The notes: generated by a model from the letters alone, not told the origin. 64,000 nucleotides of DNA from Vibrio sp. 14G-20 (GCF_026241515.1 NZ_JAPHPW010000002.1:62001-126000); one strand, 5' to 3'; positions 35,886 to 46,004 are shown, numbered from the stretch's first letter. Program-made: numbers and translations.

Positions 35886-38765
35886 TTAATCTTCGTAATT
35901 GTCGATGCTTGGGCAAGAACAGATTAGGTTACGGTCGCCGTATACGTTGTCTACACGGTTAACAGTAGGCCAGTACTTCGAGTTCTTGGTTGCTTTCGAT
36001 GGGAAGCAAGCTAGTTCGCGAGAGTAAGGGCGATCCCATTCTGCGCCTGAAAGGTCAACTTGTGTGTGCGGTGCGTTCACTAGAGGATTGTTGTCTAGTG
36101 GCCATTCACCCGCTTTCACTGCTGCCATTTCGTGACGGATTGCGATCATCGCTTCACAGAAACGGTCTAGCTCTTCTAGGTCTTCTGATTCAGTTGGCTC
36201 TACCATTAGCGTGCCAGCAACTGGGAAAGACATAGTTGGCGCGTGGAAACCGAAGTCCATTAGACGCTTAGCAATATCTTCTTCGCTGATGCCTGTGTCT
36301 TCTTTAAGTGGACGAATATCGATAATACATTCGTGCGCTACGCGGCCGTTAGTGCCACGGTAAAGAACAGGGTAGTGAGGACGTAGTTTTTCCATCACGT
36401 AGTTCGCGTTCAGAATCGCTACTTTGGTTGCGTCTGTTAGGCCAGGTTCGCCCATCATTGCGATGTAAGCCCAAGAGATAGGTAGGATTGAAGCACTACC
36501 TAAATCTGCTGCTGATACCGCGTAGTCAGAACCTTGTACACCGTTTTCGATGTGGCCTGGTAGGAAAGGTGCTAGGTGCGATTTAACACCGATAGGACCC
36601 ATACCCGGACCGCCACCACCGTGTGGGATACAGAAAGTTTTGTGTAGGTTCAAGTGAGATACGTCTGAACCGATGAAGCCAGGTGAAGTTAGACCTACTT
36701 GAGCGTTCATGTTCGCGCCGTCTAGGTAAACCTGACCGCCCGCTGCGTGTACTTGTTCACACACTTCTTTCACTTGCTCTTCGTATACGCCGTGCGTAGA
36801 AGGGTAAGTGATCATGATGCTTGATAGGTTTTCTTTGTGCTTCTCGATTTTCGCTGCTAGGTCTGTCATGTCGATGTTGCCATCTTCATCACACTTAACA
36901 ACCACTACCTTCATAGAAACCATGGATGCTGTTGCAGGGTTAGTACCGTGCGCAGAGCTTGGAATCAAACAAACGTTACGGTGACCTTCACCGCGGCTTG
37001 CGTGGTAGCGTTGAATCGCGATTAGACCCGCGTACTCACCAGATGCACCAGAGTTAGGCTGTAGTGAGAAATCGTCGTAACCGGTGATTTCACATAGCTT
37101 CTCTTTAAGGTCTTTCGCTAGTGCCGTGTAACCAGCCGCTTGCTCTAGAGGTGCGAATGGGTGAATTGAACCAAACTCAGGCCATGTTACTGGAATCATC
37201 TCAGCCGCAGCGTTCAGCTTCATCGTACAGCTGCCCAGTGGGATCATGCCGTGCGTTAGCGAGAAGTCTTTGTTCTCAAGCTGTTTTAGGTAACGCATCA
37301 TTTGCGTTTCGCTGTGGTGCGTGTTGAATACTGGGTGAGTTAGGAACTCTGATTCACGACGGCAGTTTTCTGGAATTGCTGCAAACTCATTTGATGCAAT
37401 GTCAGAAGAGAGTGCTTGAACGTCTTCTTTCACGTCGAATATAGCGAACAATGCGTTCACGTCGTCGATCGTTGTTGTCTCATCTAAGCTGATACCGATC
37501 TTACCCTTAAGAAGGCGAAGGTTGATGTCTGCTGCTTGCGCTTTCGCGTACAGTGCATCTGTCTTCTCTTCAGAGTTGATTGTGATGGTATCAAAGAAGC
37601 TGTTGTTTGTTAGCTCGTAACCCGCTTTAGTCAGGCCAGCCGCTAGGATAGCGGTCATGTGGTGTGTACGACGAGCAATAGTACGTAGGCCTTCTGCACC
37701 GTGGTAAACCGCATAGAAAGACGCCATGTTTGCAAGAAGTGCTTGAGCTGTACAGATGTTCGATGTCGCTTTCTCGCGGCGGATGTGTTGCTCACGAGTT
37801 TGCATTGCCATACGTAGTGCTTGGTTACCGTGAGTATCGATAGAAACACCGATTACACGACCTGGCATTGTACGCTTATGCTTTTCACGAGTACCCATGA
37901 ATGCAGCGTGTGGACCGCCGTAACCCATAGGAACGCCGAAACGTTGTGCTGAGCCGATTACTACGTCTGCGCCCATTTCCCCAGCTGGCTTAAGTAGAGC
38001 AGAAGCAAGTAGGTCAGTAGCAACCGTTACAAGCGTTTTGTTTGCTTGAGCTTTCGCAATGATGTCTGTTAGATCACGAACTTCGCCTGTCGTACCAGGG
38101 TATTGAACTAACGCACCAAATACGTCTTGCTCTGGAAGTGTTTCAAGAGCGCCAACCATTACTTCAAAACCGATGTACTCAGCACGAGTTTTAACAACTT
38201 CTAGTGTTTGAGGGTGAACATCGTCAGCAACGAAGAATACTTTGCTCTTGCTTTTACCAGCACGCTTACACAGTGTCATTGCTTCGCCAGCCGCTGTCGC
38301 TTCATCAAGAAGTGATGCGTTTGCGATTTCCATACCTGTTAGGTCCATTACCATTTGTTGGTAATTGAGTAGAGCTTCAAGACGACCTTGAGAAATCTCT
38401 GGTTGGTATGGTGTGTAAGCTGTGTACCAGCCTGGGTTCTCTAAAACGTTACGTAAAATAACGTTTGGAGTGAATGTGTTGTAGTAGCCTTGGCCAATGA
38501 AAGTACGTTTCACTTGGTTTAGGTTAGCGATCTCTTTAAGAGAGGTCAGCATGTCCATTTCGCTCAGTGGCGCAGCAAGTGTCATTGGTTTTTCAAGACG
38601 GATTTGTGCAGGAACCGTTTCGTCGATCAGTGCGTCTAGGCTAGTCGCGTTGATCGCTTCAAGCATTTTTTGCTGGTCTGCTTTATTTGGGCCATTATGA
38701 CGAGCAACAAACTCGTTTTGCGTACCCAAGTCTTTTAGTAATTGGCTTTGAAGTAATTCAGTCAT
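35886..38765 (-). CDS. gcvP: Glycine dehydrogenase (decarboxylating), P-protein
   Basis: A 959-aa, full-length single-chain P-protein, which decarboxylates glycine and passes the aminomethyl group to lipoyl-GcvH. PLP-binding Lys709 is in [25 protein letters not shown] near the start and [13 protein letters not shown] are conserved. It is third in glyA-gcvH-gcvP, 89 bp after gcvH. That gap contains a perfect hairpin that may tune the P:H ratio. Confidence 0.98.
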   Translation of the reverse strand: MTELLQSQLLKDLGTQNEFVARHNGPNKADQQKMLEAINATSLDALIDETVPAQIRLEKPMTLAAPLSEMDMLTSLKEIANLNQVKRTFIGQGYYNTFTPNVILRNVLENPGWYTAYTPYQPEISQGRLEALLNYQQMVMDLTGMEIANASLLDEATAAGEAMTLCKRAGKSKSKVFFVADDVHPQTLEVVKTRAEYIGFEVMVGALETLPEQDVFGALVQYPGTTGEVRDLTDIIAKAQANKTLVTVATDLLASALLKPAGEMGADVVIGSAQRFGVPMGYGGPHAAFMGTREKHKRTMPGRVIGVSIDTHGNQALRMAMQTREQHIRREKATSNICTAQALLANMASFYAVYHGAEGLRTIARRTHHMTAILAAGLTKAGYELTNNSFFDTITINSEEKTDALYAKAQAADINLRLLKGKIGISLDETTTIDDVNALFAIFDVKEDVQALSSDIASNEFAAIPENCRRESEFLTHPVFNTHHSETQMMRYLKQLENKDFSLTHGMIPLGSCTMKLNAAAEMIPVTWPEFGSIHPFAPLEQAAGYTALAKDLKEKLCEITGYDDFSLQPNSGASGEYAGLIAIQRYHASRGEGHRNVCLIPSSAHGTNPATASMVSMKVVVVKCDEDGNIDMTDLAAKIEKHKENLSSIMITYPSTHGVYEEQVKEVCEQVHAAGGQVYLDGANMNAQVGLTSPGFIGSDVSHLNLHKTFCIPHGGGGPGMGPIGVKSHLAPFLPGHIENGVQGSDYAVSAADLGSASILPISWAYIAMMGEPGLTDATKVAILNANYVMEKLRPHYPVLYRGTNGRVAHECIIDIRPLKEDTGISEEDIAKRLMDFGFHAPTMSFPVAGTLMVEPTESEDLEELDRFCEAMIAIRHEMAAVKAGEWPLDNNPLVNAPHTQVDLSGAEWDRPYSRELACFPSKATKNSKYWPTVNRVDNVYGDRNLICSCPSIDNYED

Positions 38766-38812
38766 GATATGTTCTACTTTCTCTCTGGAGCCGTGAGCTA
38801 GCCCCTAAAATT

Positions 38813-38834
38813 AAGCTGCTCAAAAGAGCAGCTT
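38813..38834 (-). other. Hairpin between gcvH and gcvP
   Basis: AAGCTGCTC (38834-38826 on the minus strand) pairs perfectly with GAGCAGCTT (38821-38813) around TTTT and is followed by AATTTTA. It is too weak in T-run to be a sure terminator; it may attenuate transcription or stabilise the mRNA end. Confidence 0.6.
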
Positions 38835-38854
38835 TATCGTAATGAGGTTACCTA

Positions 38855-39235
38855 TTAGTCTTCTTCGATAGAGCTTAGGTATTCTTCCGCATCTTTAAGG
38901 TTGTTTAGTTCAGACGCATCAGACATCTTCACTTTAACAATCCAGCCACCTTCATAAGATTCTTCGTTAATTAACTCTGGGCTATCTTCTAATTCTTCGT
39001 TGATTTCTACGATTTCGCCAGAGATTGGTGCGTAGATATCAGAAGCTGCTTTCACTGACTCAACGAGAGAGAAGCTTTCGCCAGCTTCTATTTCGTCTCC
39101 AGTGTCAGGCAGGTCAACAAACACAACGTCACCTAGCATCTCTTGAGCGTGCTCAGAAATACCGATAGTTACAGTACCGTCACCGTTGTCTTTTACCCAC
39201 TCGTGGCTGTCTGCAAACTTTAGTGTATTGTCCAT
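38855..39235 (-). CDS. gcvH: Glycine cleavage system H protein
   Basis: A 126-aa carrier of the lipoyl-bound intermediate. Lipoylated Lys62 is in [18 protein letters not shown]; the fold spans the whole length, with the usual [22 protein letters not shown] precedes the ATG. It lies 51 bp after glyA and is cotranscribed with gcvP. Confidence 0.98.
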   Translation of the reverse strand: MDNTLKFADSHEWVKDNGDGTVTIGISEHAQEMLGDVVFVDLPDTGDEIEAGESFSLVESVKAASDIYAPISGEIVEINEELEDSPELINEESYEGGWIVKVKMSDASELNNLKDAEEYLSSIEED

Positions 39236-39286
39236 TGCTTATTCTCCAAAAATTTATGAGGTTTTAATTTAAATCTTAAAAACGGT

Positions 39287-40579
39287 TTAACGGTAAAGAG
39301 GGAAGCGCTTGCAAAGCTCTTTAACTTGCTTGCGTACACGTTGCTCAACTTCAGCATTGCCTTCAGGGCTTTCAACTAAGCCATCAAGTACATCACCGAT
39401 CCATTCACCGATAAGTTTGAATTCTTCAGTGCCAAAACCACGACTGGTTCCAGCTGGCGTACCTAAACGAATGCCAGAAGTAATCATAGGCTTCTCTGTA
39501 TCGAATGGTATGCCATTTTTGTTACATGTGATCCCTGCACGCTCTAATGCTTCTTCAGTTACGTTACCTTTCAAGCCCTTAGGACGAAGGTCAACCAGCA
39601 TTAGGTGCGTGTCTGTTCCGCCAGTCACAATGTCACAACCGCGAGTTTGCAACACTTCAGCAAGAACTTTTGCGTTGTCGATCACTGAATCAATATAAGT
39701 ATTAAATTCTGGGCCAAGTGCTTCGCCAAACGCCACTGCTTTAGCTGCGATAACGTGCATTAGTGGGCCACCTTGAAGGCCAGGGAACACTGCAGAGTTG
39801 ATCTTTTTGTTGATGTCTTCGTGGTTCGTAAGAATCATACCGCCGCGTGGGCCACGAAGTGTTTTGTGCGTTGTTGTAGTAACAACGTGTGCGTGTGGTA
39901 GTGGGCTAGGGTGAGCACCTGTCGCGATAAGGCCCGCGATGTGTGCCATATCGACCATTAGGATAGCGCCAACTTCGTCAGCGATTTCACGGAACTTAGC
40001 GAAATCAATAACGCGTGGGATAGCACTACCACCAGCAATAATCATTTTCGGTTGGCTTTCGATAGCTAAAGCGCGAACTGCTTCGTAATCGATTTCAAGA
40101 GTTTCGCGGTCTACACCATATTGTACTGCGTTGAACCACTTGCCCGACATTGCAGGACGTGCGCCGTGTGTAAGGTGGCCACCAGCATCTAGAGACATAC
40201 CTAAGATAGTGTCGCCAGGTTGAAGTAGTGCAAGTTTAACTGCACCGTTTGCTTGAGCGCCAGAGTGAGGCTGTACGTTTACGTATTCACATTTGAACAG
40301 CTGTTTAGCGCGTTCGATCGCGATAGCTTCTACCGTATCTACGTGCTCACAACCACCGTAGTAACGACGGCCAGGGTAGCCTTCCGCGTATTTGTTGGTT
40401 AGGCAAGTGCCTTGAGCTTGCATTACTGCCTTAGAAACGATGTTCTCAGAAGCAATAAGTTCGATTTGTTCGTTTTGACGAGTGTTCTCTGCTTGGATTC
40501 CAGCAAATACAGCGTCGTCAGTACCAGATAGGTTTGTAGAGAAAAAACTGTCTAAGCTATGGTTTTGGTAAGCGTTCAT
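39287..40579 (-). CDS. glyA: Serine hydroxymethyltransferase
   Basis: 430 aa, PLP-dependent, interconverting serine and glycine with tetrahydrofolate. PLP Lys239 is in [29 protein letters not shown] and [15 protein letters not shown] are family blocks. It leads the glyA-gcvH-gcvP operon, so it is probably the chromosome-II paralogue dedicated to glycine catabolism; N-terminal extension [14 protein letters not shown] differs from the housekeeping GlyA. A weak PurR-like site lies 71-86 bp upstream. Confidence 0.97.
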   Translation of the reverse strand: MNAYQNHSLDSFFSTNLSGTDDAVFAGIQAENTRQNEQIELIASENIVSKAVMQAQGTCLTNKYAEGYPGRRYYGGCEHVDTVEAIAIERAKQLFKCEYVNVQPHSGAQANGAVKLALLQPGDTILGMSLDAGGHLTHGARPAMSGKWFNAVQYGVDRETLEIDYEAVRALAIESQPKMIIAGGSAIPRVIDFAKFREIADEVGAILMVDMAHIAGLIATGAHPSPLPHAHVVTTTTHKTLRGPRGGMILTNHEDINKKINSAVFPGLQGGPLMHVIAAKAVAFGEALGPEFNTYIDSVIDNAKVLAEVLQTRGCDIVTGGTDTHLMLVDLRPKGLKGNVTEEALERAGITCNKNGIPFDTEKPMITSGIRLGTPAGTSRGFGTEEFKLIGEWIGDVLDGLVESPEGNAEVEQRVRKQVKELCKRFPLYR

Positions 40580-41020
40580 TGTCGAGACCTTTCATTAAGC
40601 TAATGGTGATTGTTTTTATAGTCCATTAGGTCTTACGTTGATTTCTGCATCGGTATCGTTTGCGCTATATAGGTACAGATAAACGATAATTGCGTTATAA
40701 ATATACTCTTACAGCGTCTAAGCGATCGTTGTAGGGTCAATGCAGCACGAATTGTTTCCCAAAAAGTTCGGGTAAAAAACAGCTCTTACAAATGTTAAAT
40801 CTATCATTTGCTGCAAGCTGAAGTAGCATCTCTTCATCTAACAAGTCGATAACATAGCTCCGATAAAATCAATTTTCAACAAAAATTTCCAATAGGAAAC
40901 AACTTTTCTTGTTTTGCTACGGGGAGCACGCTTTATTTCTCTGTGTGCTCTTTAATCAACAAAGCGCTTCATGCAACAATGAAATTAATAGACAGGAAGC
41001 AAGAAATTAATGAGGGACCT
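40580..41020. promoter_or_regulatory. Divergent control region of glyA-gcvHP and the cupin regulator
   Basis: Contains a degenerate PurR-like site at 40650-40665 (11 of 16 consensus positions) before glyA and a perfect 5-bp inverted repeat TTTCC-AATA-GGAAA at 40886-40899, about 120 bp before the regulator ATG, which could be the regulator's own operator. I looked for a glycine riboswitch here and found no conserved core. Confidence 0.45.
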
Positions 41021-41644
41021 ATGTCAGAAGACATTTATGATGAGTACCCATCTTTAACGTTGGCGAAGGAAACGTTAGATCAAAATATTGAACCACTTAG
41101 GCTTGGCCAGCGCATTAAAGATATCCGCGGCAAGCTTGGGATTACGCTAGAAGAAGCAAGCCAACGAACAGGCTTGGCGCGTTCTACGCTCAGCAAAATT
41201 GAGAACGAACAAATCTCGCCAACTTTTCAGGCTATGCAAAAACTGGCGATGGGTTTACAAATTGATATGCCTCAACTCTTTGAACCACCAAGGAAAAAAG
41301 TTGCAACAGGACGACGTGACTTAACCAAGGCTGGCCAAGGTAAACCACACCCAACACCGACTTATGAACATGAACTGCTTGCCACAGAGCTGTCTAATAA
41401 GAAGATGATGCCGTTCAAGAGCCGCGTGCGAGCGCGTACTTTTGAAGAGTACAATGATTGGGTTCGCCACGACGGGGAAGAGTTCTTAATGATCATCTCT
41501 GGCGATGTGATGTTCTACTCAGAATTCTACGAACCCGTACCGATGAGTGAAGGCGATAGCATGTATTACGATGCCAATATGGGTCATATGCTTATCTCGA
41601 CCAGCGCAGAAGATGCACTTATTTTGTGGGTGACTGCAAAATAA
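41021..41644 (+). CDS. XRE-type regulator with C-terminal cupin
   Basis: The ATG at 41021 has GAGGGA upstream and gives 207 aa; the longer frame to 40943 runs through the leader. Helix-turn-helix at about 30-85 (LGQRIKDIRGKLGITLEEASQRTGLARSTLSKIENEQISP), a basic linker (RKKVATGRRDLTKAG), then a cupin (about 120-207) with HDGEEFLMIISGDVMF and GDSMYYDANMGHMLI. Position between divergent glyA and gcvT makes it the likely glycine/serine-responsive regulator of the cluster (inference). Confidence 0.9.
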   Translation: MSEDIYDEYPSLTLAKETLDQNIEPLRLGQRIKDIRGKLGITLEEASQRTGLARSTLSKIENEQISPTFQAMQKLAMGLQIDMPQLFEPPRKKVATGRRDLTKAGQGKPHPTPTYEHELLATELSNKKMMPFKSRVRARTFEEYNDWVRHDGEEFLMIISGDVMFYSEFYEPVPMSEGDSMYYDANMGHMLISTSAEDALILWVTAK

Positions 41645-41673
41645 GTTAACAAACTTAGAATTTCTTATAGTGA

Positions 41674-41689
41674 ATGCAAACGTTTGCTT
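41674..41689. promoter_or_regulatory. PurR-box-like palindrome
   Basis: ATGCAAACGTTTGCTT matches the PurR operator consensus ACGCAAACGTTTGCGT at 14 of 16 positions, with a perfect 12-bp palindromic core. It lies 29 bp after the cupin-regulator stop and about 400 bp before gcvT. Confidence 0.55.
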
Positions 41690-41712
41690 TTGTTTCTAAC
41701 GTTAGCTAACAG

Positions 41713-41751
41713 ACGCGATGTTGATGTGAAAATCATCAATATCGCGTTTTT
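41713..41751 (+). terminator. Terminator after the cupin regulator (or gcvT leader attenuator)
   Basis: ACGCGATGTTGATG (41713-41726) pairs with CATCAATATCGCGT (41734-41747) with one G-U, followed by TTTTG. The PurR-like site lies upstream of it. Confidence 0.8.
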
Positions 41752-42092
41752 GTATACATCTATAAATTGTTTTTAAATTGTTAAATGTCACATTTTGAGC
41801 TGTTTTAATCTTGTTAAGGGTGTAAAACTGACTCAGGCTTGTTTATTATAGTGAACACGGTTTACTCATGTTGATTGAAGTTTACTGAAGTGAATTCTTA
41901 GAAAGTGAGTCGTATAGGATTTGTACAGCTATTCATATTTATAAAGCTAACAAGATAAGCCTATATAAAAGACATCACTTTTTACTATCTACTGTTTCTA
42001 ACGTTAATCCATATCGTTAGAGGCGACTCTAAATAGAGATATAAGCGGCAGACTCGATTTTGGACAGCCTGCAACGCTTCATGGAGAAGAAA
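41752..42092. other. Upstream region of gcvT
   Basis: AT-rich region with the presumed gcvT promoter. GTTTCTAACGTTA at 41994-42006 repeats exactly the 13-mer at 41692-41704, and TAACG...CGTTA makes a loose inverted repeat at 41999-42018. No glycine riboswitch core was found. Confidence 0.4.
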
Positions 42093-43226
42093 ATGACTCA
42101 AGAACACGCTAATCAAGACCTACTAACAACACCACTGCATGCACTTCACGTTGAAGAGGGTGCAAAAATGGTTCCTTTCGCTGGCTACGATATGCCAGTT
42201 CAGTATCCACTAGGTGTAAAGAAAGAGCACTTACACACTCGTGATGCTGCCGGTCTTTTTGATGTTTCTCACATGGGGCAACTTCGTCTTCATGGCGCGA
42301 ACGCAGCTGCTGTCTTAGAATCTTTGGTTCCTGTAGATATTATTGACCTTCCTTCTGGTAAACAGCGCTACGCGTTCTTTACTAACGAGCAGGGCGGCAT
42401 TATGGATGACCTGATGGTTGCTAACCTAGGCGATCACCTGTTTGTTGTTGTAAATGCAGCATGTAAGACACAAGATATCGACCATCTAACTGCGCACCTT
42501 CCAGCTGACGTAGAAATGGAAGTGATTGATGATCGCGCTCTATTAGCCCTCCAAGGTCCTAAAGCATCGGAAGTTCTAGCTCGTTTCCAACCTAGCGTTG
42601 CTGACATGCTGTTCATGGATGTTCAAAAAGTGGATATCGACGGCGTTGAATGTATTGTGAGCCGCAGTGGTTACACGGGCGAAGATGGCTACGAGATTTC
42701 TGTTCCTAACGATCACGCTGAAGCACTAGCACGCAAGCTAACATCAGAAGCGGAAGTAGAGTGGATCGGCCTTGGTGCTCGTGATTCACTGCGTCTTGAG
42801 TGTGGTCTATGTCTGTACGGTCATGACCTAGACACAACGACAACGCCAGTAGAAGCTAGCCTTTTATGGGGCATTCAAAAAGTGCGTCGTACAGACGGTG
42901 AACGTGCAGGCGGTTTCCCTGGCGCTGATATCATCCTTGAGCAAATCGCAACGAAAGATGTTCAACGCAAGCGTGTTGGTCTTGTTGGTCAAACTAAAGC
43001 ACCAGTGCGTGAAGGCGCTGAGCTGTTTGACGCTGAAGACAACAAAATTGGTGTTGTAACAAGTGGTACTGCGGGCCCTAACGCTGGCAAGCCAGTTTCT
43101 ATGGCGTACGTTCGCACTGACCTAGCAGCTATTGGTACTGAAGTATTCGCTGAAGTTCGTGGTAAGAAACTACCGATGACAGTAGAAAAAATGCCGTTTG
43201 TACCTCAGCGTTACTATCGTGGCTAA
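42093..43226 (+). CDS. gcvT: Glycine cleavage system T protein (aminomethyltransferase)
   Basis: The ATG at 42093 has GGAGAAG upstream and gives 377 aa; upstream in-frame codons at 42060 and 42081 are poorer. It transfers the aminomethyl carbon from GcvH to tetrahydrofolate. Family blocks: MVPFAGYDMPVQYPLGVKKEH, AAGLFDVSHMGQ, SRSGYTGEDGYEI and the C-terminal VTSGTAGPNAGKPVSMAYV. Read away from glyA-gcvHP with the cupin regulator between, as in other Vibrio. Confidence 0.97.
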   Translation: MTQEHANQDLLTTPLHALHVEEGAKMVPFAGYDMPVQYPLGVKKEHLHTRDAAGLFDVSHMGQLRLHGANAAAVLESLVPVDIIDLPSGKQRYAFFTNEQGGIMDDLMVANLGDHLFVVVNAACKTQDIDHLTAHLPADVEMEVIDDRALLALQGPKASEVLARFQPSVADMLFMDVQKVDIDGVECIVSRSGYTGEDGYEISVPNDHAEALARKLTSEAEVEWIGLGARDSLRLECGLCLYGHDLDTTTTPVEASLLWGIQKVRRTDGERAGGFPGADIILEQIATKDVQRKRVGLVGQTKAPVREGAELFDAEDNKIGVVTSGTAGPNAGKPVSMAYVRTDLAAIGTEVFAEVRGKKLPMTVEKMPFVPQRYYRG

Positions 43227-43256
43227 TCTCTTCTAAGAGAATTCGTCCACATTAAC

Positions 43257-43309
43257 AAAAAGCCTATTGTGTTTTCTCTGGATAGAGAAATAAGACAATG
43301 GGCTTTTTT
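43257..43309 (+). terminator. Terminator of gcvT
   Basis: AAAAAGCCTATTGT (43257-43270) pairs with ACAATGGGCTTTTT (43295-43308) with an inner TTCTC/GAGAA stem, then T. Confidence 0.8.
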
Positions 43310-43477
43310 GTTATTTGGGGCGTACTTAATTCACTCAACTTGGTTTGAAAATCAGCTTAAATAGTGAGATATGTGACCATTTCGTTATAAATACTTACTA
43401 TACTGGTAGTTATGGCATGTTATGGTGTTGAATTATCATTTTTGTGTATAAGTAGTAGGGGTTACAAGGAGTTAACT

Positions 43478-44530
43478 ATGAATGTGAACCACACAATGAG
43501 CCCGGTTCGTAAAGTCGTTTTAGGACTTTTAGCGCCATTGATTTACACATCAAGTGTTATGGCAACGGAAAACACGGTCGAAAGCACTCCTAGTTTGGGT
43601 GTAACACCGTATATTGTGAATGGTAGCGACGCTTCTGTTGCTGAGTTTCCTTCAATGGCCAGTTTGTTCATCGACCGTATTGATTATGATGGTGTTTACT
43701 CTACAAGCCCTTACTGTGGTGCGACAATTTTAGATCCAACGCATATCTTAACCGCCGCGCACTGTATTTACGGTAATGAAGAAGGTCAGTTGTTTACGGT
43801 TGTCGTCCCACAATTAGAAGACAGTTCTCAATTTCCTAACGGTAATATTCAAAAGTCTCGTGTATATGAGGTTTACTATCGCAGCGATTATTCGAATAGC
43901 TTGAGTGACTTATTACGCAACGACGTTGCTATTCTAAAGCTTGAAAGCGCACTGAATGTCGACTCAATTAATGATGTAGTTAAGCGTCCGTCAAACGCTG
44001 ATTATCGAATTGGTGTTAATAACTTCGTTGCTGTTGGCCATGGCGATACACGTTCAGGTTTTGACGGTACGACTTTATTACAAAAAGCATCTCTTAATTA
44101 CGTAAATAACGCGACTTGCACGACTGCCTTTATCGATGGTTCGGCATTAACTGATAATCAAATCTGTTTTAATGGTGACTACAGCGTATTCACTGGTCTT
44201 TATAATGGTACTTGTCAAGGTGACTCTGGCGGCCCTGTGTATTGGAGAGATGGTGCAGATTATAGACAAGTTGGTATCACCAGTTTTGGGCCTGATACAT
44301 GTGGTGGTCGCCCTACGGTGACGTCTGTATTTACTGAAATCTACGACTATGAAGCTTGGATTGATAGTGTCATTGCTGGAAATGAAACCGCTAACTTTGT
44401 ATCAACAGACGCTAAACGAACGGCTTATGTGAATGCGCGAACTTCATCTGGCTCAGGCGGTAGTGTTTCGTTTGGCTTACTAGGCGCGTTGATGCTACTA
44501 GGTGGGTTTAGAAGAACGATCTCTCGCTAG
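43478..44530 (+). CDS. Secreted trypsin-like serine protease with GlyGly-CTERM anchor
   Basis: The ATG at 43478 has AAGGAG upstream and gives 350 aa. A signal peptide ends near residue 29. YIVNGSDAS (45-53) marks the zymogen activation site. The triad is H95 (LTAAHC), D149 (NDVAIL) and S250 (CQGDSGGP); paired Cys fit chymotrypsin disulfides. After a ~60-residue extension, the C-terminus SSGSGGSVSFGLLGALMLLG plus FRR is a GlyGly-CTERM/rhombosortase signal. Resembles V. cholerae VesA/VesB-type proteases that leave through type II secretion. Confidence 0.93.
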   Translation: MNVNHTMSPVRKVVLGLLAPLIYTSSVMATENTVESTPSLGVTPYIVNGSDASVAEFPSMASLFIDRIDYDGVYSTSPYCGATILDPTHILTAAHCIYGNEEGQLFTVVVPQLEDSSQFPNGNIQKSRVYEVYYRSDYSNSLSDLLRNDVAILKLESALNVDSINDVVKRPSNADYRIGVNNFVAVGHGDTRSGFDGTTLLQKASLNYVNNATCTTAFIDGSALTDNQICFNGDYSVFTGLYNGTCQGDSGGPVYWRDGADYRQVGITSFGPDTCGGRPTVTSVFTEIYDYEAWIDSVIAGNETANFVSTDAKRTAYVNARTSSGSGGSVSFGLLGALMLLGGFRRTISR

Positions 44531-44559
44531 ATACTTTCACGCCTTCATGTTAGTTAAAC

Positions 44560-44597
44560 AAACGGCCAGTCATTCAATAATGACTGGCCGTTTTTTG
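44560..44597 (+). terminator. Terminator of the protease gene
   Basis: A 14-bp perfect stem AACGGCCAGTCATT (44561-44574) / AATGACTGGCCGTT (44579-44592), loop CAAT, followed by T4GTTTTG. Confidence 0.92.
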
Positions 44598-44655
44598 TTT
44601 TGTTTTGTTTGTTTAAGCCGTTGAGAGCTTGGCGATACTCGTTGATATTAATAGA

Positions 44656-44982
44656 TTAGAAGCACAATTCAGTAGTCGCCTTTCTACTGTATCTTTCGAT
44701 AATCTCATCCATCTCTTTGACTGCGTCGTTGATACTTTGAATCCCGCCTTGTGCGACGCCTTTTTCATTTTTGTTCAGAGCTAAAAAGGCCTGCTTTAGT
44801 TCCTTCTCTTCTAACATACTTCCGTGCAGCAACACTTCTTTGTAAGTGAGTAGCCTATGTTGCACTGCAATAATTTCGGATCGGGCATTGTGAGTTTCTA
44901 ATGCGTGCTTAATGCAAGGAAATGCTAATTCATAGCGATTCGCAATTTCCAATATAACGTCTTTCTTATTTGCAATTTGCAA
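44656..44982 (-). CDS. Hypothetical helical protein, 108 aa
   Basis: The frame begins with TTG at 44982; no ATG occurs nearer than residue 56, and GGGAAATTA lies 9-10 bases upstream. The protein is soluble, mostly helical, with a Lys/Glu-rich middle (MLEEKELKQAFLALNKNEKG). I recognise no family. It is divergent from an XRE-type gene across a 201-bp gap packed with palindromes, so regulation by that protein is likely. Confidence 0.55.
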   Translation of the reverse strand: MQIANKKDVILEIANRYELAFPCIKHALETHNARSEIIAVQHRLLTYKEVLLHGSMLEEKELKQAFLALNKNEKGVAQGGIQSINDAVKEMDEIIERYSRKATTELCF

Positions 44983-45000
44983 TTTTTCTAATTTCCCAAC

Positions 45001-45120
45001 ACTTGAATACTCAAGTTACCTAGCCTGTACGTTCACTACTGATATCAGTGTGAAGGTTTATGAAACATAACGCTTTTTATCAAGCGAATAATATGCCTTT
45101 AATGGCTTATGTAAACCTTC
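45001..45120. promoter_or_regulatory. Palindrome cluster in the divergent promoter region
   Basis: Three inverted repeats: ACTTGA-ATAC-TCAAGT (45001-45016), perfect 12-bp ACTGATATCAGT (45038-45049), and GAAGGTTTA (45052-45060) with TAAACCTTC (45112-45120). They look like operators for the adjacent XRE protein. Confidence 0.5.
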
Positions 45121-45183
45121 ATAAGTCAATATGGTCTGCTTCTTGCTGAATTTAGGACATAACTGTCTTTTGAGGATGAACTT

Positions 45184-45501
45184 ATGTCACAAGAACCCAT
45201 AATAATGGCGCTGATTGAGCGTAGGAAGCAAGCCAACTTGTCTCAAGAAAAGTTAGCCTCGAGTGCCGGAATGAGTTTAAAAACCTATCAACGGATTGAA
45301 CGCGGTGAGGCGGACATAAAGATGTCACAGTACCGCTCAATCACCAGAACCTTGAAAGTGACGGATTTGGATGTGGTACTTGATATTGTTGGCGCATCAC
45401 AAGCGACAGCGGAAGATGTAGCAGCGGTTAGTCGTCTGCTAACCAGCGAAGAGCGTATGCTCTTGATCAAATTGATTTTATCGGTCAAAAAGAAGCAGTA
45501 G
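45184..45501 (+). CDS. XRE-family helix-turn-helix regulator
   Basis: A 105-aa protein with an N-terminal helix-turn-helix (about 8-65: IERRKQANLSQEKLASSAGMSLKTYQRIERGEADIKMSQYRSI) and a short C-terminal helical tail. GAGGATG lies 6-10 bases before the ATG. Small XRE repressors of this size often control a divergent partner; the partner here is the 108-aa unknown protein. Confidence 0.88.
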   Translation: MSQEPIIMALIERRKQANLSQEKLASSAGMSLKTYQRIERGEADIKMSQYRSITRTLKVTDLDVVLDIVGASQATAEDVAAVSRLLTSEERMLLIKLILSVKKKQ

Positions 45502-45593
45502 TCGTTCTTTCAAATAAACAGCGCAATGGATCTATTCCTTCGTTAAATTGCCAGTTATTTTTAGGGCGATGTGTTCATTGAGGGCATGAGCCA

Positions 45594-46004
45594 TCAGTTC
45601 ACTCTGCCACGTAGCTGTTTGGTGGTGCTTCTTTGTTTCTTGCTTTCTAGACGTCTTTTCTGAGAGCCGCGTGTTGGCTTGGTCGCTCGTCTTACTTTTT
45701 GAACCTTTGTCGCTTCCAAGATCAATTCTTTCAAACGCACCAAAGCATCATCTCGATTTTGTTCTTGCGTTCTATATTGTTGCGCCTTAATGATAATCAC
45801 GCCATCTTTAGTGATGCGGCTGTCTTTGTGTGCGAGAAGTTTTTCTTTATAGAAATCAGGTAGGGTGGAGTGCTTGATATCAAAACGTAAATGTATCGCA
45901 CTCGATACTTTATTGACGTTTTGACCGCCGGCTCCTTGTGCTCTGATCGCGGTTAACTGGAGTTCCCAGTCTTGAATCGAAACAGAGTTAGATATTTGTA
46001 ACAT
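45594..46004 (-). CDS. arfB: Alternative ribosome-rescue factor / peptidyl-tRNA hydrolase ArfB
   Basis: I chose the ATG at 46004 (136 aa, [10 protein letters not shown]), the usual ArfB start; ATGs at 46010 and 46037 are possible. It has [22 protein letters not shown] with the catalytic GGQ at 26-28, no codon-recognition domain, and a basic C-terminal tail (from about 105) that enters the empty mRNA channel. It releases stalled ribosomes lacking a stop codon. Divergent from a HAD gene. Confidence 0.95.
   Translation of the reverse strand: MLQISNSVSIQDWELQLTAIRAQGAGGQNVNKVSSAIHLRFDIKHSTLPDFYKEKLLAHKDSRITKDGVIIIKAQQYRTQEQNRDDALVRLKELILEATKVQKVRRATKPTRGSQKRRLESKKQRSTTKQLRGRVN

Noticed and set aside
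41645..42092. Glycine riboswitch before gcvT
   Set aside because: I searched by eye for the conserved tandem aptamer core and saw none on the coding strand.
44592..44615. TTTTG repeats after the protease terminator
   Set aside because: Part of the terminator T-tract and low complexity; lies after, not before, the hairpin, unlike the other tandem repeats.
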